DNA of 64,000 nt from Archangium primigenium (GTDB lineage: Bacteria > Myxococcota > Myxococcia > Myxococcales > Myxococcaceae): NCBI RefSeq assembly GCF_016904885.1, contig NZ_JADWYI010000001.1, forward strand, positions 2,294,001 through 2,358,000, given 5' to 3'. The position numbers were made by a program, and so were the translations under genes. Numbering within the stretch: the stretch's first letter is position 1; each line of letters opens with the position of its first letter. The notes beneath the pieces are model-generated. The model was not told the DNA's origin, ran no database searches, and worked only from the letters and a program-made list of their open reading frames with translations. Shown piece by piece: positions 10,996-19,153 of the stretch.

Positions 10996-12915
10996 ATGTC
11001 TTTTTTTCAGGGTTCGCGGGTGGCGCTGGTCGCCACGTCGCTGCTGTGGGGGGCGTGTGATCCCGCCGCCAATCCGGAACTGGTCAAGACGGGGGTGTAT
11101 CTTTCCATCCCCTCGGTGACCATCACGCGGATGGACAATGTCCAGCACGTGCTCGAGGGCTCCCTGCGGAGCCGGCGGGCCATTGCCTGGGTGGAGGTCT
11201 ACGAGGACACCCGCCTGCTCGGGTACGCCCAGGTGGACGCCGACGGGGTGAACTGGCGCTTCGATTGGAAGCCAGACGACGCGGCGAAGTCACTCCTGGT
11301 GCGGGCGTATGACGTGGACGGGCAGGCGGGGAGCGCGGCCTTGAACCTCCAGCACGTGCAGTTCGCCACCGAGCCGGGCCTCTACCACTCCGAGGTGTTC
11401 CTGCGCCTGCCGGTCTCGTCGGCGGCGCAGACGCGCTACACGCTGGATGGCTCGACCCCCACGGTGAACTCTCCCCTGGCCGAGGGCCCGCTGGTGCTGC
11501 TGCCTCGCCAGGGCGAGCCCACGCCCCTGTCGTTCATCGAGACGAACCCCTTCGACGCGCCCCTGCACTGGCGCTGGCGCTCGCCCAAGATGGACACGCT
11601 CCCGCACGCCACGGTGGTGCGCATCCAGCAGTTCGTGGGCAGCCTGCCCGTGGGCCCGAGCGAGACCCGCACCTATCTGGTGGGCGGGAGGGCCTCGGCG
11701 CTGCCCGTGGCGTCGCTCGCGACGGACGCGGGGAACTTCTTCGACTTCGACCGGGGCATCTACGTGCCGGGCCGGATGAACGCGGAGGATCCGAGCTGGC
11801 CCTGGTACTGGGGCACGGGCAACTACATGGAGGATGGCAAGGAGTGGGAGCGTCCCATCCATGTCGAGTGGTTCGAGCCGGCGGGGCAGCGGCTGCTGGC
11901 GCAGAACGCGGGCGTGCGCATCCACGGCTCGGGCAGCTCCGCGCTGCCGCAGAAGAGCCTTCGGCTGTATGCCAAGGAGGACTACGGCCCGGAGACGTTC
12001 AAGCCGGCGCTCTTCCCCGACTCGTCGCTGCGCGACTACAAGCGGCTGATCCTGCGCACCTCGGGACAGGACTCCCTGGCCTCGAAGCTCAAGGATTGCG
12101 CGTTGCAAAGCGCGCTCGTGGGTCTGGGATTGGACCTGCAGGCCTGCCGTCCCGCGGTCGTGTTCCTCAATGGCGAGTACTGGGGCCTGCACGAGCTACG
12201 CGAGCGCTATGACGAGTACTACCTGGCGCAGCACCATGGGCTGGACCGCAAGAAGATCGTCGTCCTGGAGGGCCTGGGCGCGGTGAACGTGGGGACGGAC
12301 GGGGACGAGACGCCCTACCTCCAGCTGCTGGACTACGTGCGCCAGAACGACCTGTCCGTGGCGGAGCACTACGCGTACGTGAAGGCGCGGATGGACGTGG
12401 ACAACTTCACGGACTACGTCATCGCGCAGGTCTTCCTGGGCAACGAGGACTGGCCCCACAACAACGCCAAGTGGTGGCGCTTCACGGGGAAGAACCCGGG
12501 GGGAACGTCCACGGACGGCGATGGCCGCTGGCGCTGGCTGCTGTATGACCTGGACCTCGCCTTCGTGTCGGGGCCGGATGCCAACTCGCTGGCGCGGCTG
12601 CTGACGGGTGACGAGCTGCCGGAGCCCAGCGTGGCGCTCGTGCGCGCTCTGCTCCAGTCGCCGGAGTTCAAGGCCCGGTTCATCGAGCGCTTCCGCTGGC
12701 ACCTGGACCACACCTTCACGGAGGAGCGGATGACGGCGCACGTGGATGCGCTGGAGGCGCTGATCGCGCCCGAGATGCCCGCGCACATCAACCGGTGGGG
12801 CTATCCGCTCTCGCTGGAGGACTGGTCGGCGGACGTCGCCTCGCTGCGCACGGCCCTGGAGCAGCGGCCCGCGTTCATGCGCCAGTTCCTGGAGGAGGCC
12901 TTCGGTCCCCTCTGA
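10996..12915 (+). CDS. CotH kinase-family lipoprotein
   Basis: A 639-residue protein starting with a lipoprotein-like signal (ALVATSLLWGAC). An Ig-like N-terminal region (about 25-110) and a chitobiase/Fn3-like segment (RYTLDGSTPTVNSP) precede a CotH kinase domain (about 280-620). CotH hallmarks are the VRIHGSGSSALPQKSLRLYAK nucleotide-binding stretch, FLNGEYWGLHELRERYD and the metal-binding YDLDLAF. CotH proteins in Bacillus phosphorylate spore-coat proteins; here the protein is probably anchored in the envelope and its substrate is unknown. A strong terminator follows at 12959. Confidence 0.87.
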   Translation: MSFFQGSRVALVATSLLWGACDPAANPELVKTGVYLSIPSVTITRMDNVQHVLEGSLRSRRAIAWVEVYEDTRLLGYAQVDADGVNWRFDWKPDDAAKSLLVRAYDVDGQAGSAALNLQHVQFATEPGLYHSEVFLRLPVSSAAQTRYTLDGSTPTVNSPLAEGPLVLLPRQGEPTPLSFIETNPFDAPLHWRWRSPKMDTLPHATVVRIQQFVGSLPVGPSETRTYLVGGRASALPVASLATDAGNFFDFDRGIYVPGRMNAEDPSWPWYWGTGNYMEDGKEWERPIHVEWFEPAGQRLLAQNAGVRIHGSGSSALPQKSLRLYAKEDYGPETFKPALFPDSSLRDYKRLILRTSGQDSLASKLKDCALQSALVGLGLDLQACRPAVVFLNGEYWGLHELRERYDEYYLAQHHGLDRKKIVVLEGLGAVNVGTDGDETPYLQLLDYVRQNDLSVAEHYAYVKARMDVDNFTDYVIAQVFLGNEDWPHNNAKWWRFTGKNPGGTSTDGDGRWRWLLYDLDLAFVSGPDANSLARLLTGDELPEPSVALVRALLQSPEFKARFIERFRWHLDHTFTEERMTAHVDALEALIAPEMPAHINRWGYPLSLEDWSADVASLRTALEQRPAFMRQFLEEAFGPL

Positions 12916-12958
12916 GCGGCGGGTTTAACTCCCGTCGCTCCTACTGTGGAAAAGTCGA

Positions 12959-12994
12959 GGGAGGGCACGCCAAGCACGCGCCCTCCCTTTTTTT
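12959..12994 (+). terminator. Rho-independent terminator after the CotH-like gene
   Basis: An 8-bp perfect stem GGGAGGGC/GCCCTCCC (12959-12966 with 12980-12987) closes a 13-base loop and is followed by seven T residues (12988-12994). It ends the CotH-like transcript and marks the left border of the lower-GC accessory segment. Confidence 0.9.
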
Positions 12995-13135
12995 GTGACC
13001 TGACAGGCCAGCCTGACGCAGCTTACCCGCGAGTGCGTAGGCTTCTCGTTTGAGAGGAGTGGAGTAACAGGAACTTCGGGGCGTGCACGACCTGTCCCAC
13101 GCAGTGCCATCGCTGTCGGGTTACCAGCAAGCTTC

Positions 13136-13140
13136 GGAGG
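13136..13140 (+). promoter_or_regulatory. Shine-Dalgarno site deciding the start of the Mrr-domain gene
   Basis: GGAGG lies eight bases before the GTG at 13149. The frame stays open to a GTG at 13083, but that codon has no comparable site, so the start is placed at 13149. Confidence 0.7.
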
Positions 13141-13148
13141 TAAAAACT

Positions 13149-15311
13149 GTGAATCTTGAAAAACTCGGCCCCCCTGGGACTGTTCCCCGGCAGCATGCGC
13201 GGCTCATCGAACCGCTGCCACATCGCCTGCTAACCACTGACGTCCTCAAGATCCTCAAGACCAATCCGGGCCACGTGGGGTTCCAGACCGCAGGGGCTTC
13301 GCCCACCCTGTTTTTTCTCGTGGACGGGACCTTTCAGCCATCCGGCAACTACTTCTTTTACTCTTACGGTTGGGATTCCGAGTTTGGGGCCACCCTCACC
13401 GTCTCGCTGTACTGGAAAGGGGGAGGAAGTTGCACGTTCCTACCGTCGACGCAGCAAGCGTTTCACGACCTGAAGACAGGTAGCTGCACGGTCGTCATTG
13501 TTCGAGGGGAGCGGTGTGTCGCCGCCCTCTCCCTCGATTTGGGCCAACAACCCGATTTTGATGCCCAATGGGCGAGGGTAGCCGATCATGTACCCCTCAT
13601 GCCCGATGAGCGTGCCTCGTTCTGGCATATTTTCGGTCTGCACCCAGGCCTACGGAGCCAGGCTACTCCCGGTGAAAGACTATCCCTGGGGTGGGCCAAT
13701 GAATATCGGCGCTCTGTGCTTGCTCTCTCTGAACTGGCGGTAGCGGCTCAGGGAGCGCCGCCCCTCACTCAACTTGGTCGGATTCCACCTGACGCCTTTG
13801 GCCCTTTAGCTAACATCACAGCGCGGCCGAACTGGGGTGCCAAAGATGCACTGGAAGCTCTTCAGGAGATTCGAAGCAAGGGCGGCGCGTCCTTTCTGAA
13901 GTTCCTTGCTGCGGACCACGAGTTCGACACCTACACCCACGAAATCAGTGGACATGCCCACTGCGTTCTAAAGACGGCCGCTACTCAAGCATTCCTTCTC
14001 GGAACGCACCTGACTCGTGAGGGCCGTTTCCTCCCATGGTTGGACTTCGCCACCGGAGAGTTGCGCGCGCTGCAAATTCTGCCAGAGCGCTTCTCCGAAA
14101 CCTTTGCGGCAGAGGATTATTGGGCTCGGCAAAGCTCGGCGCTTCACATCAACACCGGACATCACATTGGGGGGGAGGATGTCCCAATGGACTTGCGGCC
14201 TCAGTCGGCCTCGTGGCTGGGGTTTCCCTTTGCTGAAGAAACGTCGCCGACTGATGCTGCCGCGGATGTCTTGATTGACGAGGCGCTTGCACATCGCCGA
14301 TGGGCGCTAGAGCCAGGCGCCATCTTCGAACTACAGGTGGGGCCGTTTGCGCGGTTTCAGGCTTGGGAGCACGGTTCAGACATCGCCTTTGTCGCTCGCG
14401 GGCCAACCGGCGAGTACGCAGAACTTGCGCTGGACACTCGTGAGAAACTCGTGGTCTGCAATGGTCTCCTCTCTCTGAACCCGGAAACGGACAAGCCCGC
14501 TCGCGCCCACGCAGCGCTCAAGCTCCTGTTGGCTTCTCTGTTTCGCGACTTCGTGGTGGTGGAGGATCGGGAGCGTGTTTTCTCCACCGTGGCTCGACAA
14601 CTGCGGCAGGGGCAGGTGAAGCGCGGACAGGAGGATAGCCCTGTCGTTGTTTACTTGCCTCGGATCAGATACGTCGGAAGACCTGCAGTAGAGAATTGCA
14701 TGCGCGAACTCAACCAAGAGGAGCGCCGAGCTCACTATGTACGCGCGCACCTGAGACGTGCAACGCGAGCGTCCGAACATCAGCGGGCACTGGGGCAGCG
14801 CTACGGCTTTCCCGTTCCGGAGAACTACACGTTCGTTCGGCCGCATGAGCGAGGGAAGAATGAACGAACCGTCATTTACCGCAGCCGCTCAGCGCTCCTC
14901 TCGCTTTATGAGGTTTGGGACCCTGGCCAGTCGGTGACAGGAGGCGCGAACTGGTTTCAGTTTGAACGAGACGTGAATTGCCTCATGGAGAGATTAGGCT
15001 TCGTCGTGGAGCACACTGCTGCCTCGCGGCGTGGGGACCAAGGTGTCGATGTGTATGCCACGCGCGGCGTTGAAGGGTCGGGCGAACCTGAGCGCTGGGT
15101 CATCCAGTGCAAGTGCTACGCACCGCACAGGAAGGTAGGACCTGCGATTCTGCGGGAACTGTTGGGCGCTATGCGGGCCTACCCTGACGGAACCCGTGGC
15201 ATGGTCGCCACGACGAGCACCTTCACGGGGGAAAGTCGGCGCTTGGCGAAGGCGGAAGGTCTTCGCCTCATGGACGGTGAAGAGTTTTCGCAACTGGCCC
15301 GTCTCAAGTAA
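13149..15311 (+). CDS. Large protein with C-terminal Mrr-type restriction endonuclease domain
   Basis: A 720-residue protein. The last 120 residues form an Mrr-family PD-(D/E)xK nuclease: a helical FERDVNCLMERLGF lead, D630-x3-D634 in GDQGVDV and Q653-C-K655 in WVIQCKCYA, then the AILRELLGAMRAYPDGTRGMVATTSTFT block typical of type IV/Mrr nucleases. The first 600 residues match nothing I recognise; a segment RRAHYVRAHLRR...RYGFPVPENYTFVRPHERG (about 525-595) looks like a separate conserved unit just before the nuclease. Codon use is visibly less GC-rich than in neighbours. With two IS elements and a toxin-like pair downstream, a role in defence against foreign DNA is likely but unproven. Confidence 0.72.
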   Translation: MNLEKLGPPGTVPRQHARLIEPLPHRLLTTDVLKILKTNPGHVGFQTAGASPTLFFLVDGTFQPSGNYFFYSYGWDSEFGATLTVSLYWKGGGSCTFLPSTQQAFHDLKTGSCTVVIVRGERCVAALSLDLGQQPDFDAQWARVADHVPLMPDERASFWHIFGLHPGLRSQATPGERLSLGWANEYRRSVLALSELAVAAQGAPPLTQLGRIPPDAFGPLANITARPNWGAKDALEALQEIRSKGGASFLKFLAADHEFDTYTHEISGHAHCVLKTAATQAFLLGTHLTREGRFLPWLDFATGELRALQILPERFSETFAAEDYWARQSSALHINTGHHIGGEDVPMDLRPQSASWLGFPFAEETSPTDAAADVLIDEALAHRRWALEPGAIFELQVGPFARFQAWEHGSDIAFVARGPTGEYAELALDTREKLVVCNGLLSLNPETDKPARAHAALKLLLASLFRDFVVVEDRERVFSTVARQLRQGQVKRGQEDSPVVVYLPRIRYVGRPAVENCMRELNQEERRAHYVRAHLRRATRASEHQRALGQRYGFPVPENYTFVRPHERGKNERTVIYRSRSALLSLYEVWDPGQSVTGGANWFQFERDVNCLMERLGFVVEHTAASRRGDQGVDVYATRGVEGSGEPERWVIQCKCYAPHRKVGPAILRELLGAMRAYPDGTRGMVATTSTFTGESRRLAKAEGLRLMDGEEFSQLARLK

Positions 15312-15366
15312 GTGCCTATTTCCTGTGTCAGGGCTGCTGATACCTGGAGAGATTACACTGGGCTTA

Positions 15367-16217
15367 GAGAGCCTAACTTAACTTGCGGAGTAGCCTGGGC
15401 GTAACCACCTTGGAGGTATGGCCAGAGAACTGCTGCCGGACGTCCTGTGGGTGCGCGTGAAGGACCTGCTGCCCGTCCATCCTCCTCAACCCAAGGGCGG
15501 GCGGCCCTGGAAAGAGGACCGGCTCGCGCTGCGCGGCATCATCTTCGTGCTCAAGGCCAACGTCCCCTGGGAGTTGCTGCCCGCCGAGGTGTTCGGCGTG
15601 TGCGGCATGACGTGCTGGCGACGCCTACGCGACTGGGCCGAAGCGGGAGTGTGGGAACGCCTCCAGCGACTGCTGGAGGCGGAGTTGGGAGGCCAGGACC
15701 TGATTGACTGGAAACGAGCCGCCATCGACTCCACGTCGGTGCCGGCAAAAAGGGGGGTCTACTCACCGGCCCCAACCCGACGGACCGAGGGCGTCCGGGC
15801 AGCAAGCACCACCTGGTGACCGACGGCGCGGGCCTGTCGCTGGCCGAGTCCCTCACTCCGGCCAACACGCATGACAGTCGTGAGGCGCTGCCGCTCGTGG
15901 ACGAGATTCCTCGCGTGAAGTCTCCGCGGGGCGCGTCGCGCAGGCGGCCCGGCAAATTGCATGCGGACAAGGGCTACGATTATCCGCGTGTGCGCCAGGG
16001 ACTGCGTCAGCGGCACATCCAACCGAGGATTGCTCGCCGGGGCGTGGAGTCCTCCACTCGCCTGGGCCGCCACCGGTGGGTGGTGGAACGGACCTTTGCC
16101 TGGTTGAAGTTCTTTCGCCGCCTTGTCATCCGCTACGAAGTGCGCGACGACATCCACTTCGCCTTCCTCCAGCTCGCCTGCTGCCTCATCCTCGTCCGGA
16201 GGTTGAGTTAGGCTCTC
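15367..16217 (+). mobile_element. Complete IS5-family insertion sequence (851 bp)
   Basis: The ends are inverted repeats: GAGAGCCTAACTTAA at the left and its near-perfect complement, TGAGTTAGGCTCTC, at the right. A 3-bp TTA direct repeat flanks the element (15364-15366 and 16218-16220). It holds one transposase in two overlapping frames. Length, 3-bp T-N-A duplication and two-frame layout agree with the IS427/IS1031 side of the IS5 family. Its right end sits inside a decayed transposase of related type. Confidence 0.85.
15418..16211 (+). CDS. IS5-family transposase made by -1 frameshifting
   Basis: The first frame (15418-15819) carries the N-terminal DUF4096-like region (RGIIFVLKANVPWELLP) and the first catalytic Asp (AAIDSTSV). 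The second frame continues with PTDRGRPGSKHHLVTDG, the second Asp in HADKGYD, and the catalytic Glu in RWVVERTFAWL. The join lies at the slippery run of five A and six G (15747-15757), where a -1 slip yields AKKGG, the expected family sequence. Such slips are normal in this IS group, so the gene is probably functional rather than broken. GGAGGT directly abuts the ATG, unusually close for a ribosome-binding site. Confidence 0.83.
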
Positions 16218-16500
16218 TTAATCCGCTAAGAACATATTTTGGTAGGAAGACGTGGCGCCAAGTAATGATGCCCAGGGCGAAGTGCAGCATCCCCAGGGAG
16301 GTGTCTTCGCGCTTCTCCCTACACACCAGCAATCGACGGAAACGCGTGAGCCAGGCGTAGGTTCGCTCCACCACCCAGCGCCGTGCTTTCTAGTGCCTTT
16401 GGCGCTTGGCCTTCTTCTTCTGTGGTTCGCGTAAGGGCACGTGTAGGCGAAAACCGAACTCCGCCGCCAAACGGCGTACCTTGAGCTTGCCCCAGTTACG
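16218..16500 (-). pseudogene. IS5-family transposase remnant, C-terminal part
   Basis: Reading leftward from about 16500, the frame gives RNWGKLKVRRLAAEFGFRL, then an in-frame TAG (16390-16392), then RRWVVERTYAWLTRFRRLLV, the Y(2)R(3)E(6)R-type catalytic block of IS5-family transposases. The start is missing and the natural stop has been replaced by the inserted IS5 element. It is a relic with no expected activity. Confidence 0.75.
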
Positions 16501-16573
16501 TGGCTCTCACGCACTTGATGTGCACGACGTGCTTGCGGCGCTCTCTGCTCGTGGGAGCGGGCGGGCGTCGTCC

Positions 16574-17332
16574 TTAAGGAGCGGAGCGCCCGCCGACCTC
16601 CGGGAAGCGCTCGTAGGCCTGCTTAAGCGCGTCCAGGTGGGCGGGGTTGTCCAGGTCGAGCGGTGTATCGGTAAGCTGCACGAGCCACCCACCCGTCGCG
16701 GTCCGCCGCGCACGTGACAGCAGTTCCGAATCACGTGCTGGGTCCGGAAAGCCAATGGCCCGTGCGGCAGCGGCCGACCAGTAATTCAGCCATCCAAGGT
16801 AGGCAGGAATCTCGGGCGAACGGATGTGCTCGAAGAGCTTCAGGGCGGGCAACCCCCGGCGTGGGGATGGCGGTCCTTCCAGCGTCGGTGCGGTTTGATA
16901 CGCGATGTCCAGAGCGGCTTCACCCGGCGTCGCATGCCCCCAGAATGCGCGGGCTCCCTCCGCGATGCGTTCCAGCATCTCCACCGCTGCCGAGATGACG
17001 ACTGCGTCGAGTGGCAGCTTGGCGTGAACATCGAGCAGCGGCTGCTGACCGCCAGGGGCGTGGGGGGCGGAGGTTTGTAACCCATACACGGTAATGGGAG
17101 AGCGCTCATCGCCGTTGCATACCAGAGGAAACTCCCCGTCCTTGGTTCTCCCTACGAGCCATGTGTCGCGCTGCGGCAATGCGATGGGTCGCCCATTTTC
17201 AGAAACCTCCCACGCCATGCGCAAGCCGGGAAGCGCTTGTTCCATCCCCTGGACAATTTCGAGTGTGCGACCGTCTTCGCGCACCAGAGCAGGCGCATAG
17301 ACGATGATGCCGAGTTTCTTTCGTCGAGTCAT
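16574..17332 (-). CDS. DUF5953-like protein, candidate immunity protein
   Basis: A 252-residue cytoplasmic protein without signal peptide. The start is placed at 17332 because its ATG overlaps the stop of the upstream gene as ATGA; an ATG nine bases earlier is the alternative. Features are IIVYAPALVREDGRTLEIVQGMEQALPGL near the N-terminus and IPAYLGWLNYWSAAAARAIGFPD near residue 180. I associate it with DUF5953, seen in myxobacteria next to DUF6310 proteins; the GWLNYWS block also recalls Imm52-type immunity proteins. Tight coupling behind a secreted nuclease-like protein supports an immunity role. The family name is from memory. Confidence 0.6.
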   Translation of the reverse strand: MTRRKKLGIIVYAPALVREDGRTLEIVQGMEQALPGLRMAWEVSENGRPIALPQRDTWLVGRTKDGEFPLVCNGDERSPITVYGLQTSAPHAPGGQQPLLDVHAKLPLDAVVISAAVEMLERIAEGARAFWGHATPGEAALDIAYQTAPTLEGPPSPRRGLPALKLFEHIRSPEIPAYLGWLNYWSAAAARAIGFPDPARDSELLSRARRTATGGWLVQLTDTPLDLDNPAHLDALKQAYERFPEVGGRSAP

Positions 17333-18255
17333 CGAGTGCACCCTGTGACGACGATTTTGAGGAACCGATCCTCCTGCAGCAGCGCGTCCTTGTGCTCCTC
17401 GGTGCTTACCCCCACAACGTAAGCATATCCGCAGTGTCGAGCAGCGTCGCGCTGCTTGCGCAATTGCTTCAGCTCCCGCTTGATTTCCTTGTCCTGGACG
17501 AAGTCAGGGTACGTATCAAATCGATGGGTCTTGATTTCCCACAGCACACGCGCGCCGACTTGCAGCGCATCGAAGCTCACACCGTTCACGAGTACATCCA
17601 TTCCGGGGTAGCGGTTGGGCGGAAACTGATCGGCGCACCTGTTGTGCGCGTCATCCTTGCCCTCGTGCGGCACGGGTATGGGCTCGCACCTGCGGCGGCG
17701 CTCGCTCTCCGTGACCTCGGTTGGACCCACGGGAGGGTAATCCGGCCCTTTTGGCTCCGGCTTGGGCCTTTGTCCTGGTGTGGCCTTCATCGGTGCGGTC
17801 TTGGTGACAGGTACGGGGTGCGGTTCCAGCACCGGGCGCGTTTCGGGGCGACCCCTCCTCAGTTCGTATGTGTCCAGGGCCTCTTTGATGAGGACGCCCA
17901 CCACCACGACGCCGGTCACCACCACCGCCCCCACGGCAATCTCCGGCGCCGCCAGGACGCACAGACCGAGCCCCATGGCCGCGGCCCCAGCAGAGGCCAT
18001 CCAACATCTTCCCGAGGGGTCGTGAAACTCAACCCGGTCATGGTCGAGGGCCTGATAGCAGCGCTCCGCCAATACGGGCCAGGGCCGCGAAGCCTCTTGG
18101 ACCACGCACCGTCCCCCATCCGTCCAAGGGAGGGCCGCCGCCCGCTGGAGGTTGGCATACTTCGAGTTCCAGTCCTCGGTCTCATCCTTGCTCGGCGCTG
18201 ACGTCGCGCAGGCGGAGACGTGGAGCAGAAGTGCGATGCACGTGCGAAGGCGCAT
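17329..18255 (-). CDS. DUF6310-like lipoprotein with nuclease-like C-terminal domain, candidate toxin
   Basis: A 308-residue protein with a lipoprotein signal (CIALLLHVSAC), a Cys-containing region, a strongly hydrophobic segment near residues 95-125 (glycine/valine-rich), a Pro/Lys-rich linker (about 140-185), and a C-terminal domain. That domain contains GMDVLVNGVSFDALQ and VLWEIKTHRFDTYPDF: D followed by E-x-K matches the core of PD-(D/E)xK nucleases used in polymorphic toxins. Signal, membrane segment, linker and C-terminal toxin-like domain form a toxin-delivery layout, and the overlapping downstream gene would be its immunity. The DUF name is recalled, not searched. Confidence 0.62.
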   Translation of the reverse strand: MRLRTCIALLLHVSACATSAPSKDETEDWNSKYANLQRAAALPWTDGGRCVVQEASRPWPVLAERCYQALDHDRVEFHDPSGRCWMASAGAAAMGLGLCVLAAPEIAVGAVVVTGVVVVGVLIKEALDTYELRRGRPETRPVLEPHPVPVTKTAPMKATPGQRPKPEPKGPDYPPVGPTEVTESERRRRCEPIPVPHEGKDDAHNRCADQFPPNRYPGMDVLVNGVSFDALQVGARVLWEIKTHRFDTYPDFVQDKEIKRELKQLRKQRDAARHCGYAYVVGVSTEEHKDALLQEDRFLKIVVTGCTR

Positions 18256-18358
18256 GGATGGGTCCTCTGTTGTTCGATTTCCGCCGCCACGTGGAGAATC
18301 AACGCGTACCGCGTATGCCTTGGGGTGACGCGAGGGGGCAGGAGTTCATGGCGCCTCG

Positions 18359-18979
18359 TTACAGCTCCCCCTCGTCTTCCTGGTCGTACGCCTTGCCGTC
18401 GACGCGGTCCCGGCTGATGGCGGCGAGCATGTCTCCCGCGCTGGGCAGGGTGTGGCGCGCGACGTGGGTGCTCGGGTCCCACACCCGGCCGCGAATCAGC
18501 GCGCGGGCGCACTGGAAGTACACGGACTCCACCTTCACGACGAGCACCGTCTTGGGCGGGCTCTTGCCCGGGCTCGTGAAGCGCTCCAGCCAGCGCGGCT
18601 CGATGGAGATGGAGGCCCGGCCCCGCACGCGCATCATCTCCCCCACGCCCGGCACCAGGAAGAGCAGCGCCACGCGCGGATCCTCCACGATGTTCAGCAG
18701 GCTCTCGATGCGGTTGTTGCCCGGGCGGTCCGGAATGAGCAGCGTCCGCTCGTCGAACACCTCGACGAAGCCCGCGCCGTCGCCCCGGGGCGAGCAGTCG
18801 ACATGGTGCGCGCCCGCCGTGGCCAGCACGACGAAGGGCGAGGCCTTGATGAACGGCCGGTACTGGGGATGGACGTGGTCCACTTCCTTGGTGAATGCGA
18901 GCGCGTAGGGCTCGCCGTAGTGCTGCCGCAGCTGCTCGGCGGTCTCGAGCAGGCCGCCGCGGGTCGTCACGTCGTTCAT
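18359..18979 (-). CDS. Pyridoxamine 5'-phosphate oxidase-family flavoprotein
   Basis: A 206-residue FMN-binding split-barrel protein. PFVVLATAGAHHVDCSPRGDGAGFVEV, LLIPDRPGNNRIESLLNIVEDPRVALLFLVPG and MRVRGRASI are the hallmarks of the PPOX-class subgroup first noted in Deinococcus (DR_2398 type). The start at 18979 fits the family; the open frame upstream has no such similarity. It stands alone, divergent from the diiron oxidase gene. The substrate is unknown; FMN rather than F420 is the more likely cofactor. Confidence 0.85.
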   Translation of the reverse strand: MNDVTTRGGLLETAEQLRQHYGEPYALAFTKEVDHVHPQYRPFIKASPFVVLATAGAHHVDCSPRGDGAGFVEVFDERTLLIPDRPGNNRIESLLNIVEDPRVALLFLVPGVGEMMRVRGRASISIEPRWLERFTSPGKSPPKTVLVVKVESVYFQCARALIRGRVWDPSTHVARHTLPSAGDMLAAISRDRVDGKAYDQEDEGEL

Positions 18980-19153
18980 GGGGCTCCGTGCCTGGGAGGG
19001 CCTGCCTGGCGGGTGGGCACTCGCGCCTTGATCTTCAGGGGATCGCCGCCCAGGTTGTAGGGAAGGGGTGGGGAGCGTCACGGAGGACACATTCGTCTTC
19101 CCGGGGCCTCCGCGCCCTGCTTGCCCGCCCGGGTTCTGTGAGTACATCTCGCC

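Noticed and set aside
15418-16211. Frameshift in the IS5 transposase read as a broken gene
   Set aside because: The join is at a slippery A5G6 run and gives the expected family sequence after a -1 slip; two-frame transposases are normal in this group.
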